Positions 17,425 through 25,529 of a stretch of 64,000 bases of DNA are shown here, piece after piece. This DNA comes from Bacillota bacterium (GTDB lineage Bacteria > Bacillota > Clostridia > Christensenellales > Aristaeellaceae), in NCBI GenBank assembly GCA_023392515.1, contig JAEVYX010000042.1:1-64000 (forward strand), in the 5' to 3' direction. A program made the translations under genes and the position numbers. The notes under the pieces are model-generated. The model ran no database searches, was not told the DNA's origin, and saw only the letters and a list, made by a program, of their open reading frames with translations. How positions within the stretch are numbered: the stretch's first letter is position 1; each line of letters begins with the position of its first letter.

Positions 17425-18570
17425 CTATTTCGCAAGGATTCTGTTGACCCGCTCTGTGCTGAGCAGCATAAGTAAACCACATCCCAGAAGAAACCAAGGG
17501 TAGATGGCTAACGAGGCCCAGCCGGTCAATCCACCCATTAATGCGGGCATCAGCGTACTGCCAACATAGGCCGATGCCATTTGAATGCCCATCAGGCGCT
17601 GGGAATTTTCTTCGCCAAAGCGCGCAGGGGTTTCATGCAGCAATGCGGGATAAATAGGCGCACAGCCCAACCCAATCAGCCCCATACCCAATGCGGCTTC
17701 GGTACCTGGCAATAAAAGCACACCGCAGCCCAATAGAATGCAGCAAAGCCCCAGGCGGATAAGCTGCTTGCTTTTCAAACGGAGGGTCAAAAAACCTGAT
17801 ACCAGCCTGCCAAAGGTAATCCCGCCATAAAACAGGCTGGTCCATTGTGCGGCATTGGCAGGGGACAAGCCCCGCATTGTGACAAGAAAGCTGGCGCACC
17901 AGAGCCCCGCGGTGATTTCCAGGCTGCAGTACAGAAAGAAGGCAACCAATGTCCACTTGACGCCTGGAAGGCGGAATATATTCGTTTTTGTTTCAGAGGC
18001 CGCTCGTACAGCTTCGGCGGAACCATTCTCCCGCCATAAGGGCAGGCTGAAGAACAGGAGGATGACCAGCAAAAATTGCAGCCCGGCCACGGTTCGATAG
18101 CCGCCCTGCCAGTAGTTTCCCCCGCTCAAAAAGAAGCCCATGATTATGGGTCCTAACGTAGCCCCGACACCCCAGAAGCAATGCAGCCAATTCATATGCC
18201 TGGCAGCATAATGCCTGGCTACATATCCATTAAGCCCGGCATCCACTGCTCCGGCCCCCAACCCCAGGGGAATGGCCAGCACATACAGCCATGCTATTCC
18301 CGGGGCAAAGGAAATGCCAAGCAAAGCAATAGCTGTTAACAAAACGCTTGCAAATACAACTTTCCCTGTGCCATACCGTTTCACAACCCTGGAACTCAGC
18401 AGGCTGGAAGCTACCGTGCCTGCCGCAATTACCAGGCTGATGCTTCCTGCTTGTCCCACGGGAGCCTGAAAAGCAACATGCATGGCCGGCCATGCGGCGC
18501 CAAGCATTGAATCCGGCAGCCCCAGGCTGATAAAGGCCAGATAAATAATCCCTAAAAATAACATTGGCAT
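17425..18570 (-). CDS. MFS transporter
   Basis: A 381-residue major facilitator with about 12 hydrophobic segments. The loop after helix 2 has a degenerate MFS signature (SSRVVKRYGTGKVVFAS). Overall it resembles the FucP/YfkF-like sugar-or-drug group rather than any specific exporter I can name, so the substrate is unknown. The start at ATG 18570 follows GGAGAGG, which overlaps the stop region of the SNF2 gene (stop at 18575-18577). The two are therefore probably co-transcribed, downstream of the nuclease-SNF2 pair. Confidence 0.85.
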   Translation of the reverse strand: MPMLFLGIIYLAFISLGLPDSMLGAAWPAMHVAFQAPVGQAGSISLVIAAGTVASSLLSSRVVKRYGTGKVVFASVLLTAIALLGISFAPGIAWLYVLAIPLGLGAGAVDAGLNGYVARHYAARHMNWLHCFWGVGATLGPIIMGFFLSGGNYWQGGYRTVAGLQFLLVILLFFSLPLWRENGSAEAVRAASETKTNIFRLPGVKWTLVAFFLYCSLEITAGLWCASFLVTMRGLSPANAAQWTSLFYGGITFGRLVSGFLTLRLKSKQLIRLGLCCILLGCGVLLLPGTEAALGMGLIGLGCAPIYPALLHETPARFGEENSQRLMGIQMASAYVGSTLMPALMGGLTGWASLAIYPWFLLGCGLLMLLSTERVNRILAK

Positions 18571-18574
18571 TGCT

Positions 18575-20347
18575 TTATACCTCTCCAATTGATTCTCTTT
18601 CCAAACGCTCTGCCAGCCTTTGTACATGGCGGCGTGCCGCGTTGGCCGAATATGCCATTTCCTCCGGCGTGGCTGGTGCATCTCCCATCAACCCTACAAA
18701 TTGGCTTACCTTCAAGCCAAGTGCTTCCTGCATATCCATATCGCTGCCCTTTGGGCTGACCAGGTAGTAGCAGAGCAATGAATCCTCCTGGCCGATGCGG
18801 TGGGCACGATCCTCTGCCTGGCTATGAACGGCAGGGGACCAATCCAATTCACCAAATACAACGCAGGATGCCCGCTGCAGGTTTAGCCCGGATGCCGCCC
18901 GAAGGGAAATGCAGCACAAGTCGGTGCGCCCCTGCATGAACCTTTCCACGGCGTCCTCTTTTTGAACGCCGGATTCCCTGCCGGTAACAAAGACAGGGGA
19001 GTAGGCTTTCAACTCTTTTTTATAATCGTCCATTACCATATGATGATGGGCGAACAAAAGAACCTTTTCGCCTGCATCCAGCAGCGCCCGGACAAACTGG
19101 CAAACATAAGGTGCCTTGGCAAGGCCGGTAGCCTGGCGTTCCTCTTTGGAAATCTGCTCTTCCAAAATGGCCCGCTGGGAAGCAGTCAGTGATTCCTCCT
19201 GCTTCCAATGCATCAGCTTTTCCAGTACAGGCTGCATCAGCTGGCGGTATACCTTGTCATCTCCGTCAATTTCCTGTACCAGTCTTCGCTTGGGAGGCAA
19301 TTCCGGCAGCACTTCCTGTTTGGTGCGGCGCAAAAGCAGGCCTTCCCGCTTCAGGTGGGCGCCCAGCAAATCGGGCTTGACTACTACGGCGTTTCCATAA
19401 CCGTAGCACCATTCCCTGGAGAAGCTTTCCCAATCTCCAAGGAAATGAAAATCGAGGATGTTTACCACATTCCAAATTTCTCCGCCCTTATTGTAAATAG
19501 GGGTGCCGCTGAGGCCAATTACCCGTTCTTTTGCACACGAAAGCAAACTGGCAGCGGAATATTTTTCTGTGCCGGCATGGCGCAATTCCTGTATCTCGTC
19601 AAAGATAACAGCCTGCACAGGCAACTCTGGTAGCTGCTTTTTCCAGCCCCGAAGCAGGAGATAATGCATCAGGTAAATATCCGCCGAGGGCAGGGGATAA
19701 GGGGTGAGCCCTTTCACTATGTGAACAATGGGCTTCCTTCCTTCAATACGCAAGAACCGGGATATTTCCGCCTCCCAGTTTCGCAATAGATGCGCAGGTG
19801 GAATAATCAATGCCGGAAACGCCCCGATGCTGGTCAGCCACGCCAATGCTTGAACGGTTTTGCCTAAGCCCATTTCATCGGCCAGCAGTGCCCGGTTCTC
19901 CTTTAACAAAAAAGACAGCCCTCTCTTTTGAAAAGGGCGGAGCTCACCTAAAAAAGAACCTTCGGGAGGTTCGGCCTCTTGGGGCATCTTTAGGGCAGCA
20001 GCCTTTTGCCTTGCATAAGCCCTGGCTTTTTCCAGCGCTTCCTGCCAGCGTTTTTCGTCCAGGGGCTTCACTTGCAGGGGGTATCGGAGCATCAGCCAAT
20101 TCAAGTCTCCAACGATCCGCCGATGATCGGTAAATCGGGCCTCGCCCCGGCCGTGGCCTGCGCTGCCGGGGAAAAGGCGCTTTGCCAGCTCCGTCACGCA
20201 AGGCTCCCCTTTGATGACCCAGCATCGGCTGCGCCTGTTATAGGAAAGCGTGCCATAGATATGGCCATCGGTTAAGGTGTCCTGTAAATATGGCGGCAAA
20301 ATATCTTGCTGCTCCTCAAGCGGAAGAACATCTTTAGCAGTCATCAT
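18575..20347 (-). CDS. SNF2-family DNA-dependent ATPase/helicase
   Basis: A 590-residue SF2 ATPase of the SNF2 (HepA/SMARCAL1-like) class. A roughly 130-residue N-terminal region of unknown fold precedes the motor. Motor motifs are Q-like ELRPFQKRGLSFLL, Walker A DEMGLGKT (157-164), motif II DEIQ (250-253, where DEAH is common), motif III LSGTPIYN and motif VI QAEDRAHRIGQ. Such motors translocate on duplex DNA or remodel forks. The start ATG at 20347 overlaps the TGA of the preceding nuclease-like gene as ATGA, with GGGGAA upstream. That coupling argues for a complex of the two products. Confidence 0.88.
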   Translation of the reverse strand: MMTAKDVLPLEEQQDILPPYLQDTLTDGHIYGTLSYNRRSRCWVIKGEPCVTELAKRLFPGSAGHGRGEARFTDHRRIVGDLNWLMLRYPLQVKPLDEKRWQEALEKARAYARQKAAALKMPQEAEPPEGSFLGELRPFQKRGLSFLLKENRALLADEMGLGKTVQALAWLTSIGAFPALIIPPAHLLRNWEAEISRFLRIEGRKPIVHIVKGLTPYPLPSADIYLMHYLLLRGWKKQLPELPVQAVIFDEIQELRHAGTEKYSAASLLSCAKERVIGLSGTPIYNKGGEIWNVVNILDFHFLGDWESFSREWCYGYGNAVVVKPDLLGAHLKREGLLLRRTKQEVLPELPPKRRLVQEIDGDDKVYRQLMQPVLEKLMHWKQEESLTASQRAILEEQISKEERQATGLAKAPYVCQFVRALLDAGEKVLLFAHHHMVMDDYKKELKAYSPVFVTGRESGVQKEDAVERFMQGRTDLCCISLRAASGLNLQRASCVVFGELDWSPAVHSQAEDRAHRIGQEDSLLCYYLVSPKGSDMDMQEALGLKVSQFVGLMGDAPATPEEMAYSANAARRHVQRLAERLERESIGEV

Positions 20348-20712
20348 AATGCGATTCCCCATAACCTGTTGATAGATAAAATCACGCATGGCTTACCGCA
20401 AACGTACAGGGGTAAATTGGCGGAGCGTTCTACCAGCACTACCAAAGCCCCAATCGCTGGGCTCATCGCATACTTTTCCATCTGTACAAGCAGCTGCCTT
20501 TCTCGCGGCTTGCCTTTTTTGATTTCAATACCCACATCCCCAACCAAAAAATCGATTCGGCATCGGGGGGCCAAGGGTACTTCATGGGCGTAGGAAATGC
20601 CTGCCTGTGAAAGGGCGCTTGCGGCCAGGCTGTGCAAATCATATTCACCCTGGCATAGCGGAGCGCGCAGCCGTTTTAGCGCTCCTACAACCTCTTGCAA
20701 TAGCTCACCCAT
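20344..20712 (-). CDS. Small PD-(D/E)XK-type nuclease-fold protein
   Basis: A 122-residue protein I do not recognise by name. The segment RIDFLVGDVGIEIKKGKP reads as the D-X(n)-E-X-K core of a PD-(D/E)XK nuclease, preceded by a helix with SLAASALSQAG and followed by a strand-rich tail (GALVVLVERSA). This is essentially a minimal nuclease core, which suggests it relies on a partner for DNA targeting; the SNF2 ATPase starts within its stop codon (ATGA). The ATG at 20712 has GGAGG six bases upstream. It has its own consensus promoter. Nuclease activity is inferred from one motif. Confidence 0.65.
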   Translation of the reverse strand: MGELLQEVVGALKRLRAPLCQGEYDLHSLAASALSQAGISYAHEVPLAPRCRIDFLVGDVGIEIKKGKPRERQLLVQMEKYAMSPAIGALVVLVERSANLPLYVCGKPCVILSINRLWGIAL

Positions 20713-20739
20713 GCGCACCCTCCATTTTTTTATGCATGT

Positions 20740-20768
20740 ATTGTATCACGGCTTAATCTCCGGCGCAA
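20740..20768 (-). promoter_or_regulatory. Sigma-A-type promoter for the nuclease-SNF2 operon
   Basis: On the minus strand TTGCGC (20763-20768), 17 bases, TACAAT (20740-20745), about 30 bases before the nuclease-like gene. Confidence 0.65.
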
Positions 20769-20825
20769 ATCTCCCATTTAGTTGTAACAATTACGAAAAC
20801 AAAAAGAAGGATGTCCCGTTTTGGG

Positions 20826-20854
20826 TTGCAATTTATATATACTTTTTGTATGAT
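20826..20854 (+). promoter_or_regulatory. Sigma-A-type promoter for the L,D-transpeptidase
   Basis: TTGCAA (20826-20831), 17 bases, TATGAT (20849-20854), 30 bases before the start codon. It is divergent from the nuclease-SNF2 promoter. Confidence 0.75.
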
Positions 20855-20884
20855 AGAAAAGGTTCTATATAAAGGGGGTACCCC

Positions 20885-22753
20885 ATGAAACGGTTCGGAT
20901 GGGTTCTTGTTTCGCTTATACTCATCGTGCTATATTCAGCCGCCTGGGCACAGGGCGGCATTACGATTGACGATGCACCGGATGTCATCCGCCCCGGGAA
21001 AGCCATTCGCATCGGCTTTTCCGCTTCAAAGCCTGGTAACGCCGATTTGATACTTCAAAACGCTTCCGGCAAAACGGTAGCGGTAATAGCGGAGAATATT
21101 CCCGCAAAGGCCGGGCGCAACCATCAAGGCTGGGATGGTTATATAAACGGTCAGGCTGTAACGCCGGGTGAATATGTCCTGGCTGTTGATTTTAATGGGG
21201 AAACAGCCACCCGGCCGCTAGCGGTGGGGGAACAAAGCCCTGCGCTTCAGGACGTATCATTAAGCAGCAACCGTCTTTCTCCAGGAAGCAGCTGGTCTGT
21301 ACGTGCAAAAGCCAGCATGGCAGGAAAGCTTACCGTATCGATGCAGCTTGGCACTGAAAAAGTGGTACTGTATGACAAAACTGTTCCTGTGGGTATGACG
21401 GACGTTTCTTGGGATGGTTATTGGGAAGGGGAGGCCGTTGCCCCCGGCACTTATACGCTCTCGCTTATCCTGACGGATAATACCGGCTTTTCTTCCAACG
21501 AGGAGCAGGTCATCCTCACCATCATTGATACCGCATCTGCCGCTAATACAAAGCCTGTGGATTCAACAAAGACAGAAGATGCTTTGGAAGCGTATTCTCC
21601 AATTGAGCCGGAGAAGATACAGGAATCAGATCTCTCGCCGGGAACAGATGTGCCAGAGGTTACTCCAGATCCGGCGGTCGAAGATCCCAATGCATTCCGC
21701 TTGAGTGATCTGGCTTTGGAAGCAGACAGCGCTGCAAAAAATTCTCCTTCAACCTTCAGCGCGTACACCTGCGACCATACATCCTGTTACTGGAAACTGC
21801 CCATGGGGGACTTGGACGAGGCGGCCATTTGGGATGCCATGATGCAGCCTATGACCGTGGTCAAGGGGGAACAGCGGCAGGTTGTGAAGATCTATTCGGA
21901 ACCCAGCGATCAATCTGCCCCCGTTGGGGAAGTCACCTGCGATTCCCAAGGGCTTCATGTTCTTGAAAGTTACGAAAACGGTTGGTCTTTGGTGGAGGCA
22001 TATTCCAGCTCCATCCATTCCAGCAAGGTGAAGGTTTGGGCAGAATTTGTTACGGGATACATTCAAACTTCCCGTTTGGAAGTAAAGGATCCCAACAAAA
22101 ACTTTGGACTGGTGCTGGACAAGCTGACCCAGCGAATGTATGTTTTCCAAAACGGGAAAATCATTACGGAGCTTTTCATCTCCACCGGGCTTGTGAACAG
22201 CAAACAGCCATATAACGAAACCCCGGCGGGTGAATTCATGATCGTCAGCTGGACCGGCGGATTTTGGTCCGGTAATATGTACTGCGATATGGCGCTTCGC
22301 ATCAATGGCGGGATCCTCATCCATGAAGTGCCCTGCTTTATCAAGGAGGATGTACGTTATTACGAAACCTTTGAACGGCAGCTAGGCAAAAAGGCAAGCC
22401 ATGGCTGTGTCCGTGTCCAGCAGGAAAAATCTTCCGAGGGGATCAACATGCGCTGGCTATGGGATAATTTGAAGAAAAATACCCGCGTATTCATCTGGGA
22501 CGATGTGGGCAGGAATATCCCCGTTCCCGATGCGGCCACGCCTCTTTATTACAACCCTGATCGCGGCCAGTATTACCATAGCGATCAAAACTGTTCAAGC
22601 GTGAAAAGCAGATATCTGCCCCTCAAAGGCTTCACATATGGAGAATTGGAGAGCGAGCCTTACTTGAAGCTTTCGGGATGCCCCGCCTGCTCGCCGCCCA
22701 AGCGCCAATCGGAAATTGAGACGCTGAATGCGGGAAATAATAAGGCAGAATAG
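20885..22753 (+). CDS. Secreted L,D-transpeptidase with FlgD-like Ig domains
   Basis: A 622-residue exported wall enzyme. After a signal peptide come two FlgD-Ig-like domains (each with a 'W-D-G-x-x-x-G-x-x-V-x-P-G-x-Y' core, near residues 80-100 and 178-198), an acidic linker, an SH3-like segment, and a YkuD catalytic domain. The catalytic SHGCVRV motif places the nucleophile at Cys508. Such enzymes form 3-3 crosslinks or attach proteins to peptidoglycan. The C-terminal 60 residues have YYHSDQNC...GCPAC, which resembles an Ada-like metal-binding finger. AAAGGGGG precedes the ATG. Confidence 0.9.
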   Translation: MKRFGWVLVSLILIVLYSAAWAQGGITIDDAPDVIRPGKAIRIGFSASKPGNADLILQNASGKTVAVIAENIPAKAGRNHQGWDGYINGQAVTPGEYVLAVDFNGETATRPLAVGEQSPALQDVSLSSNRLSPGSSWSVRAKASMAGKLTVSMQLGTEKVVLYDKTVPVGMTDVSWDGYWEGEAVAPGTYTLSLILTDNTGFSSNEEQVILTIIDTASAANTKPVDSTKTEDALEAYSPIEPEKIQESDLSPGTDVPEVTPDPAVEDPNAFRLSDLALEADSAAKNSPSTFSAYTCDHTSCYWKLPMGDLDEAAIWDAMMQPMTVVKGEQRQVVKIYSEPSDQSAPVGEVTCDSQGLHVLESYENGWSLVEAYSSSIHSSKVKVWAEFVTGYIQTSRLEVKDPNKNFGLVLDKLTQRMYVFQNGKIITELFISTGLVNSKQPYNETPAGEFMIVSWTGGFWSGNMYCDMALRINGGILIHEVPCFIKEDVRYYETFERQLGKKASHGCVRVQQEKSSEGINMRWLWDNLKKNTRVFIWDDVGRNIPVPDAATPLYYNPDRGQYYHSDQNCSSVKSRYLPLKGFTYGELESEPYLKLSGCPACSPPKRQSEIETLNAGNNKAE

Positions 22754-22754
22754 C

Positions 22755-22797
22755 AAAATCCGCCCCTTGTGCCATATGGCATAAGAGGGCGGATTTT
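22755..22797. terminator. Bidirectional terminator
   Basis: AAAATCCGCCC (22755-22765) pairs with GGGCGGATTTT (22787-22797). The loop holds a second small palindrome (GCCATATGGC). It serves the L,D-transpeptidase and the convergent LCP gene. Confidence 0.9.
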
Positions 22798-22807
22798 ATT
22801 GTTTGCG

Positions 22808-23806
22808 TTATTCCTGCGTTTTGTAAAGAAAGTCGTTCAACTGCTGCACGTTCTTGGACAGGTTGGGCACCAGTACGGCCATGCCGGATATGGTTTGACT
22901 GGAATAGGCGCTCTTGGCGGGAATTTGCATGGTAGCGAAAGTTGCATCCTGCACATTTAATGCCATGGGAATAAGTTTGATTGCATCTTCCACCGATAAG
23001 TTCGTAATGACATTATCCATATTGTCAATCACAAGCTCGCCAATTTTATCCCAGCTAAAGGTCATCATTTTGTGGAAAGCTGCTTCTACTACCGTGCGTT
23101 GGCGGTTGGTACGCTCAAAATCGCTGTCGATTTTGCGGATCCGGCTGAAGGACAAGGCTTGCCTGCCAGTCAGAACCTGCAGGCCGGAGCTTTGTAAAAG
23201 TCCGTCATTCTGTTTGATGCCCATTTTCAGGTTATACGATTTCAGAATGTTGTTAAGCTGGGTTCGCTCGCTCTTGGATACTTCCACTTCCACGCCGCCA
23301 ATCTGGTCCACCAGGTCTGCCATACGGCTGAAATTGACCACTATATAGGCATCCGGCTCGATACCGAAATTGGTTTTCATAGTTTTTAGCAAAAGATCCG
23401 CACCGCCGTAGGCATAGGCCGCATTGATGCGGGTTGACCCTTTGCCGGGGATTTTCACATATAGGTCCCGTAAAAAGGAAACCAGCTTGATGGTTTTATT
23501 CTCCTGATCCAGCTGTGCCAGCATCATTACATCGCTTCGGCCTTTGGCCTTGACGCTGTACGTATCGGTTCCGATGAGCAATAGCTGGAACACATCTTTC
23601 TGCGGCGTTTGAAATTCCGAATCTTCCGGCAGCACCAGGTATTCTGAGGGATTTTCCTGCCCTTCAGGTACCGTTTCCGCAAGCAATTGCATAAGCTCTT
23701 CCTTGCTAAGCTCCTCCAGTTCTTCCGTAGCCAGCGCCGGGGTCAGAAATAGAGTTATTACCATAAGAAGTGTCAATAATTGTGCCCATAAACGATTCCG
23801 GATCAT
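22808..23806 (-). CDS. LytR-CpsA-Psr (LCP) family protein
   Basis: A 332-residue LCP-domain protein; the family transfers wall teichoic acid or capsular polymers from lipid carriers to peptidoglycan. The N-terminal hydrophobic segment (LWAQLLTLLMVITLFLTPALA) ends in an AxA-type site, so it may be released rather than membrane-anchored, unlike most LCP proteins. Conserved LCP elements are LLIGTDTY, GRSDVMMLAQLD, SFLRDLYVKIPG, the INAAYAYGG block and GRQALSFSRIRK with the key arginines. Its position next to the L,D-transpeptidase suggests a wall-assembly neighbourhood. Confidence 0.92.
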   Translation of the reverse strand: MIRNRLWAQLLTLLMVITLFLTPALATEELEELSKEELMQLLAETVPEGQENPSEYLVLPEDSEFQTPQKDVFQLLLIGTDTYSVKAKGRSDVMMLAQLDQENKTIKLVSFLRDLYVKIPGKGSTRINAAYAYGGADLLLKTMKTNFGIEPDAYIVVNFSRMADLVDQIGGVEVEVSKSERTQLNNILKSYNLKMGIKQNDGLLQSSGLQVLTGRQALSFSRIRKIDSDFERTNRQRTVVEAAFHKMMTFSWDKIGELVIDNMDNVITNLSVEDAIKLIPMALNVQDATFATMQIPAKSAYSSQTISGMAVLVPNLSKNVQQLNDFLYKTQE

Positions 23807-23914
23807 AAAAATGCCCTGCCTTTACCATCATAATACTCCAATGGATATGCAATACTTTTAAAACGGCTATATGATGGGGATTCATGCAAAATTTTGTAGT
23901 ATCCATATCTCCAA

Positions 23915-25081
23915 TTAGTGGAAATAATCCAGATCAAAGTGCAAAAGGCATTTGTTCCGTGTGTCCAGTTCCTGTGCAAAGGCTTCAATCTTATTTTCGA
24001 GTTTTTCCGTGGGGCCGTATTCCGCGGGCACCAGCACATCAAAAACAAGCGTAACCTGCTTTTCACCGGGTACCCGGCGAAAATCGTGAAGCTTCAAGCG
24101 CGGATCAGTCGATAATAAAAACGCTTCCATCCGCGCACGAGCTTCGTTGGTTTCGGCGTCATCGGTTACGATGGGGTCCATATGAATCAAAAGGGACAGG
24201 TTCATCTCTTTGGAAATCTCCCGTTCCACCTGGTCGATCAATTCATGAATCTTCACGATATCCCCCTTGGCTGATACCTCCGCGTGAACAGATGCAATGC
24301 AGCGGCCGGGACCATAATCATGAATCACCAGGTCATGGGCGCCCAGAATGCCGTCATAGGCCAGAAGCTTTTGCAAAAGGAGCTCGCTTTGCTCTTTGCT
24401 TGGCTTTGCGCCCAGCAGCCTGTCAATGGTTCCCTTGCATACCTGAAAACCAGTTTTCAAAACGACAAGCGCCACCAAAACACCCATGTACCCATCCAGG
24501 GCCCAATGAAAAAAGTGGTCCGCCAGCATGCTTAAAAGCACCGCGCTGCTTGACAGCACGTCACTCAAGGAATCCTTGCTTGCCGCCTGCAATGCAGCGG
24601 AATCAATCTGCCGCCCCAATTTGGCATAAAAACCGATAAGCCAGCCCTTTAAAAGCACGCCTCCGAGGAGCAGCCCAAAGGAAAGCCATGAAAATATCAA
24701 TGCGGCAGGATGGATGATGCTTGTGATGCCTGCCTTCAGCAGTTCTACCCCCATGATGAGTATCAGAAGGCCCAGCCCCAGCGCTCCGATATACTCCATG
24801 CGCCCATGCCCGAAGGGGTGTTCCTGATCCTGAGGCTTTTGAGCCAGACGGGTGCTTATCAAGGATACGACGGCGCCGCCGGCGTCCGACAGGTTATTGC
24901 CCGCGTCCGCCGTAATGGCTACGGACCCCGTGGCAAGGCCTATGATGAATTTGGCCAGGGAAAGCAGGATATTAAGCCCTATTCCCACCATGGAACCAAG
25001 TGTGCCATATGCGGCACGGCTGGGTTGGCTTTTTGTGTCTTGAGGGTTTTTTATAAACAGCCGGATGAGCCATTTTGTCAT
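23915..25081 (-). CDS. Cation diffusion facilitator (CDF) metal exporter
   Basis: A 388-residue CDF antiporter with six membrane helices and a cytoplasmic ferredoxin-like domain (about residues 205-290), followed by a further C-terminal extension of roughly 80 residues. The metal-site helices read NNLSD in TM2 (NxxxD) and DSLSD in TM5 (DxxxD). Zinc-type CDFs usually carry His in one of these pairs, so this pattern fits manganese- or iron-type members better. The ATG at 25081 follows GGGAG. Metal identity is inference. Confidence 0.9.
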   Translation of the reverse strand: MTKWLIRLFIKNPQDTKSQPSRAAYGTLGSMVGIGLNILLSLAKFIIGLATGSVAITADAGNNLSDAGGAVVSLISTRLAQKPQDQEHPFGHGRMEYIGALGLGLLILIMGVELLKAGITSIIHPAALIFSWLSFGLLLGGVLLKGWLIGFYAKLGRQIDSAALQAASKDSLSDVLSSSAVLLSMLADHFFHWALDGYMGVLVALVVLKTGFQVCKGTIDRLLGAKPSKEQSELLLQKLLAYDGILGAHDLVIHDYGPGRCIASVHAEVSAKGDIVKIHELIDQVEREISKEMNLSLLIHMDPIVTDDAETNEARARMEAFLLSTDPRLKLHDFRRVPGEKQVTLVFDVLVPAEYGPTEKLENKIEAFAQELDTRNKCLLHFDLDYFH

Positions 25082-25196
25082 TCCGAATATCTCCCTTTCC
25101 CCAAATGATATTTCAATAGTATACCATGTTTTACCTATCGCGCACACTTTAATTGCTGAAATATGATGAATCAGGTATCAAAAAGAGCAAAACCCC

Positions 25197-25224
25197 TTTA
25201 CTTTTTTTCAAGCCTGCATATAAT
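25197..25224 (+). promoter_or_regulatory. Sigma-A-type promoter of ileS
   Basis: TTTACT (25197-25202), 16 bases, TATAAT (25219-25224), immediately upstream of the T-box leader. Confidence 0.6.
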
Positions 25225-25231
25225 AGATGAA

Positions 25232-25496
25232 GTATAAAGACCATGATGGGGATGGGTGCGGAAAGCGCGAACCTTTAGCGAGCCGGCGATGGTGAAAGGC
25301 CGGCGGTAGGCGCCGCATCGGATCACCCCGGAGTTTCTCTTCCCGATGGGAAAGCCGAAGGGAAGAGCGGCAGCTTCCGTTATAAAGCAGGCATTCGGCT
25401 GAAGAATGCGAAAGTGGGCGGCAGATTGCCGTCAAACTGGGTGGTACCGCGGAGCAATCCGTCCCAAGTAAAATACTTGGGGCGGTTTTCTTTTTC
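25232..25496 (+). ncRNA. T-box riboswitch (isoleucine)
   Basis: The leader has the canonical T-box antiterminator sequence GGGTGGTACCGCGG (25438-25452) and, downstream, a terminator whose stem CCGTCCCAAGTA (25459-25470) pairs with TACTTGGGGCGG (25474-25485) ahead of a TTTTCTTTTT run. Stem I has AGCGAGCCGGCGATGGTGAA-type conserved distal-loop features near 25277-25296. A likely specifier ATC followed by A sits at 25322-25325, matching isoleucine and the downstream gene. Uncharged tRNA-Ile is known to stabilise the antiterminator in such leaders. The exact specifier needs a folded model. Confidence 0.95.
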
Positions 25497-25529
25497 TCCA
25501 TAACCGAGAATAGCCAAGGAGGGGACAAC

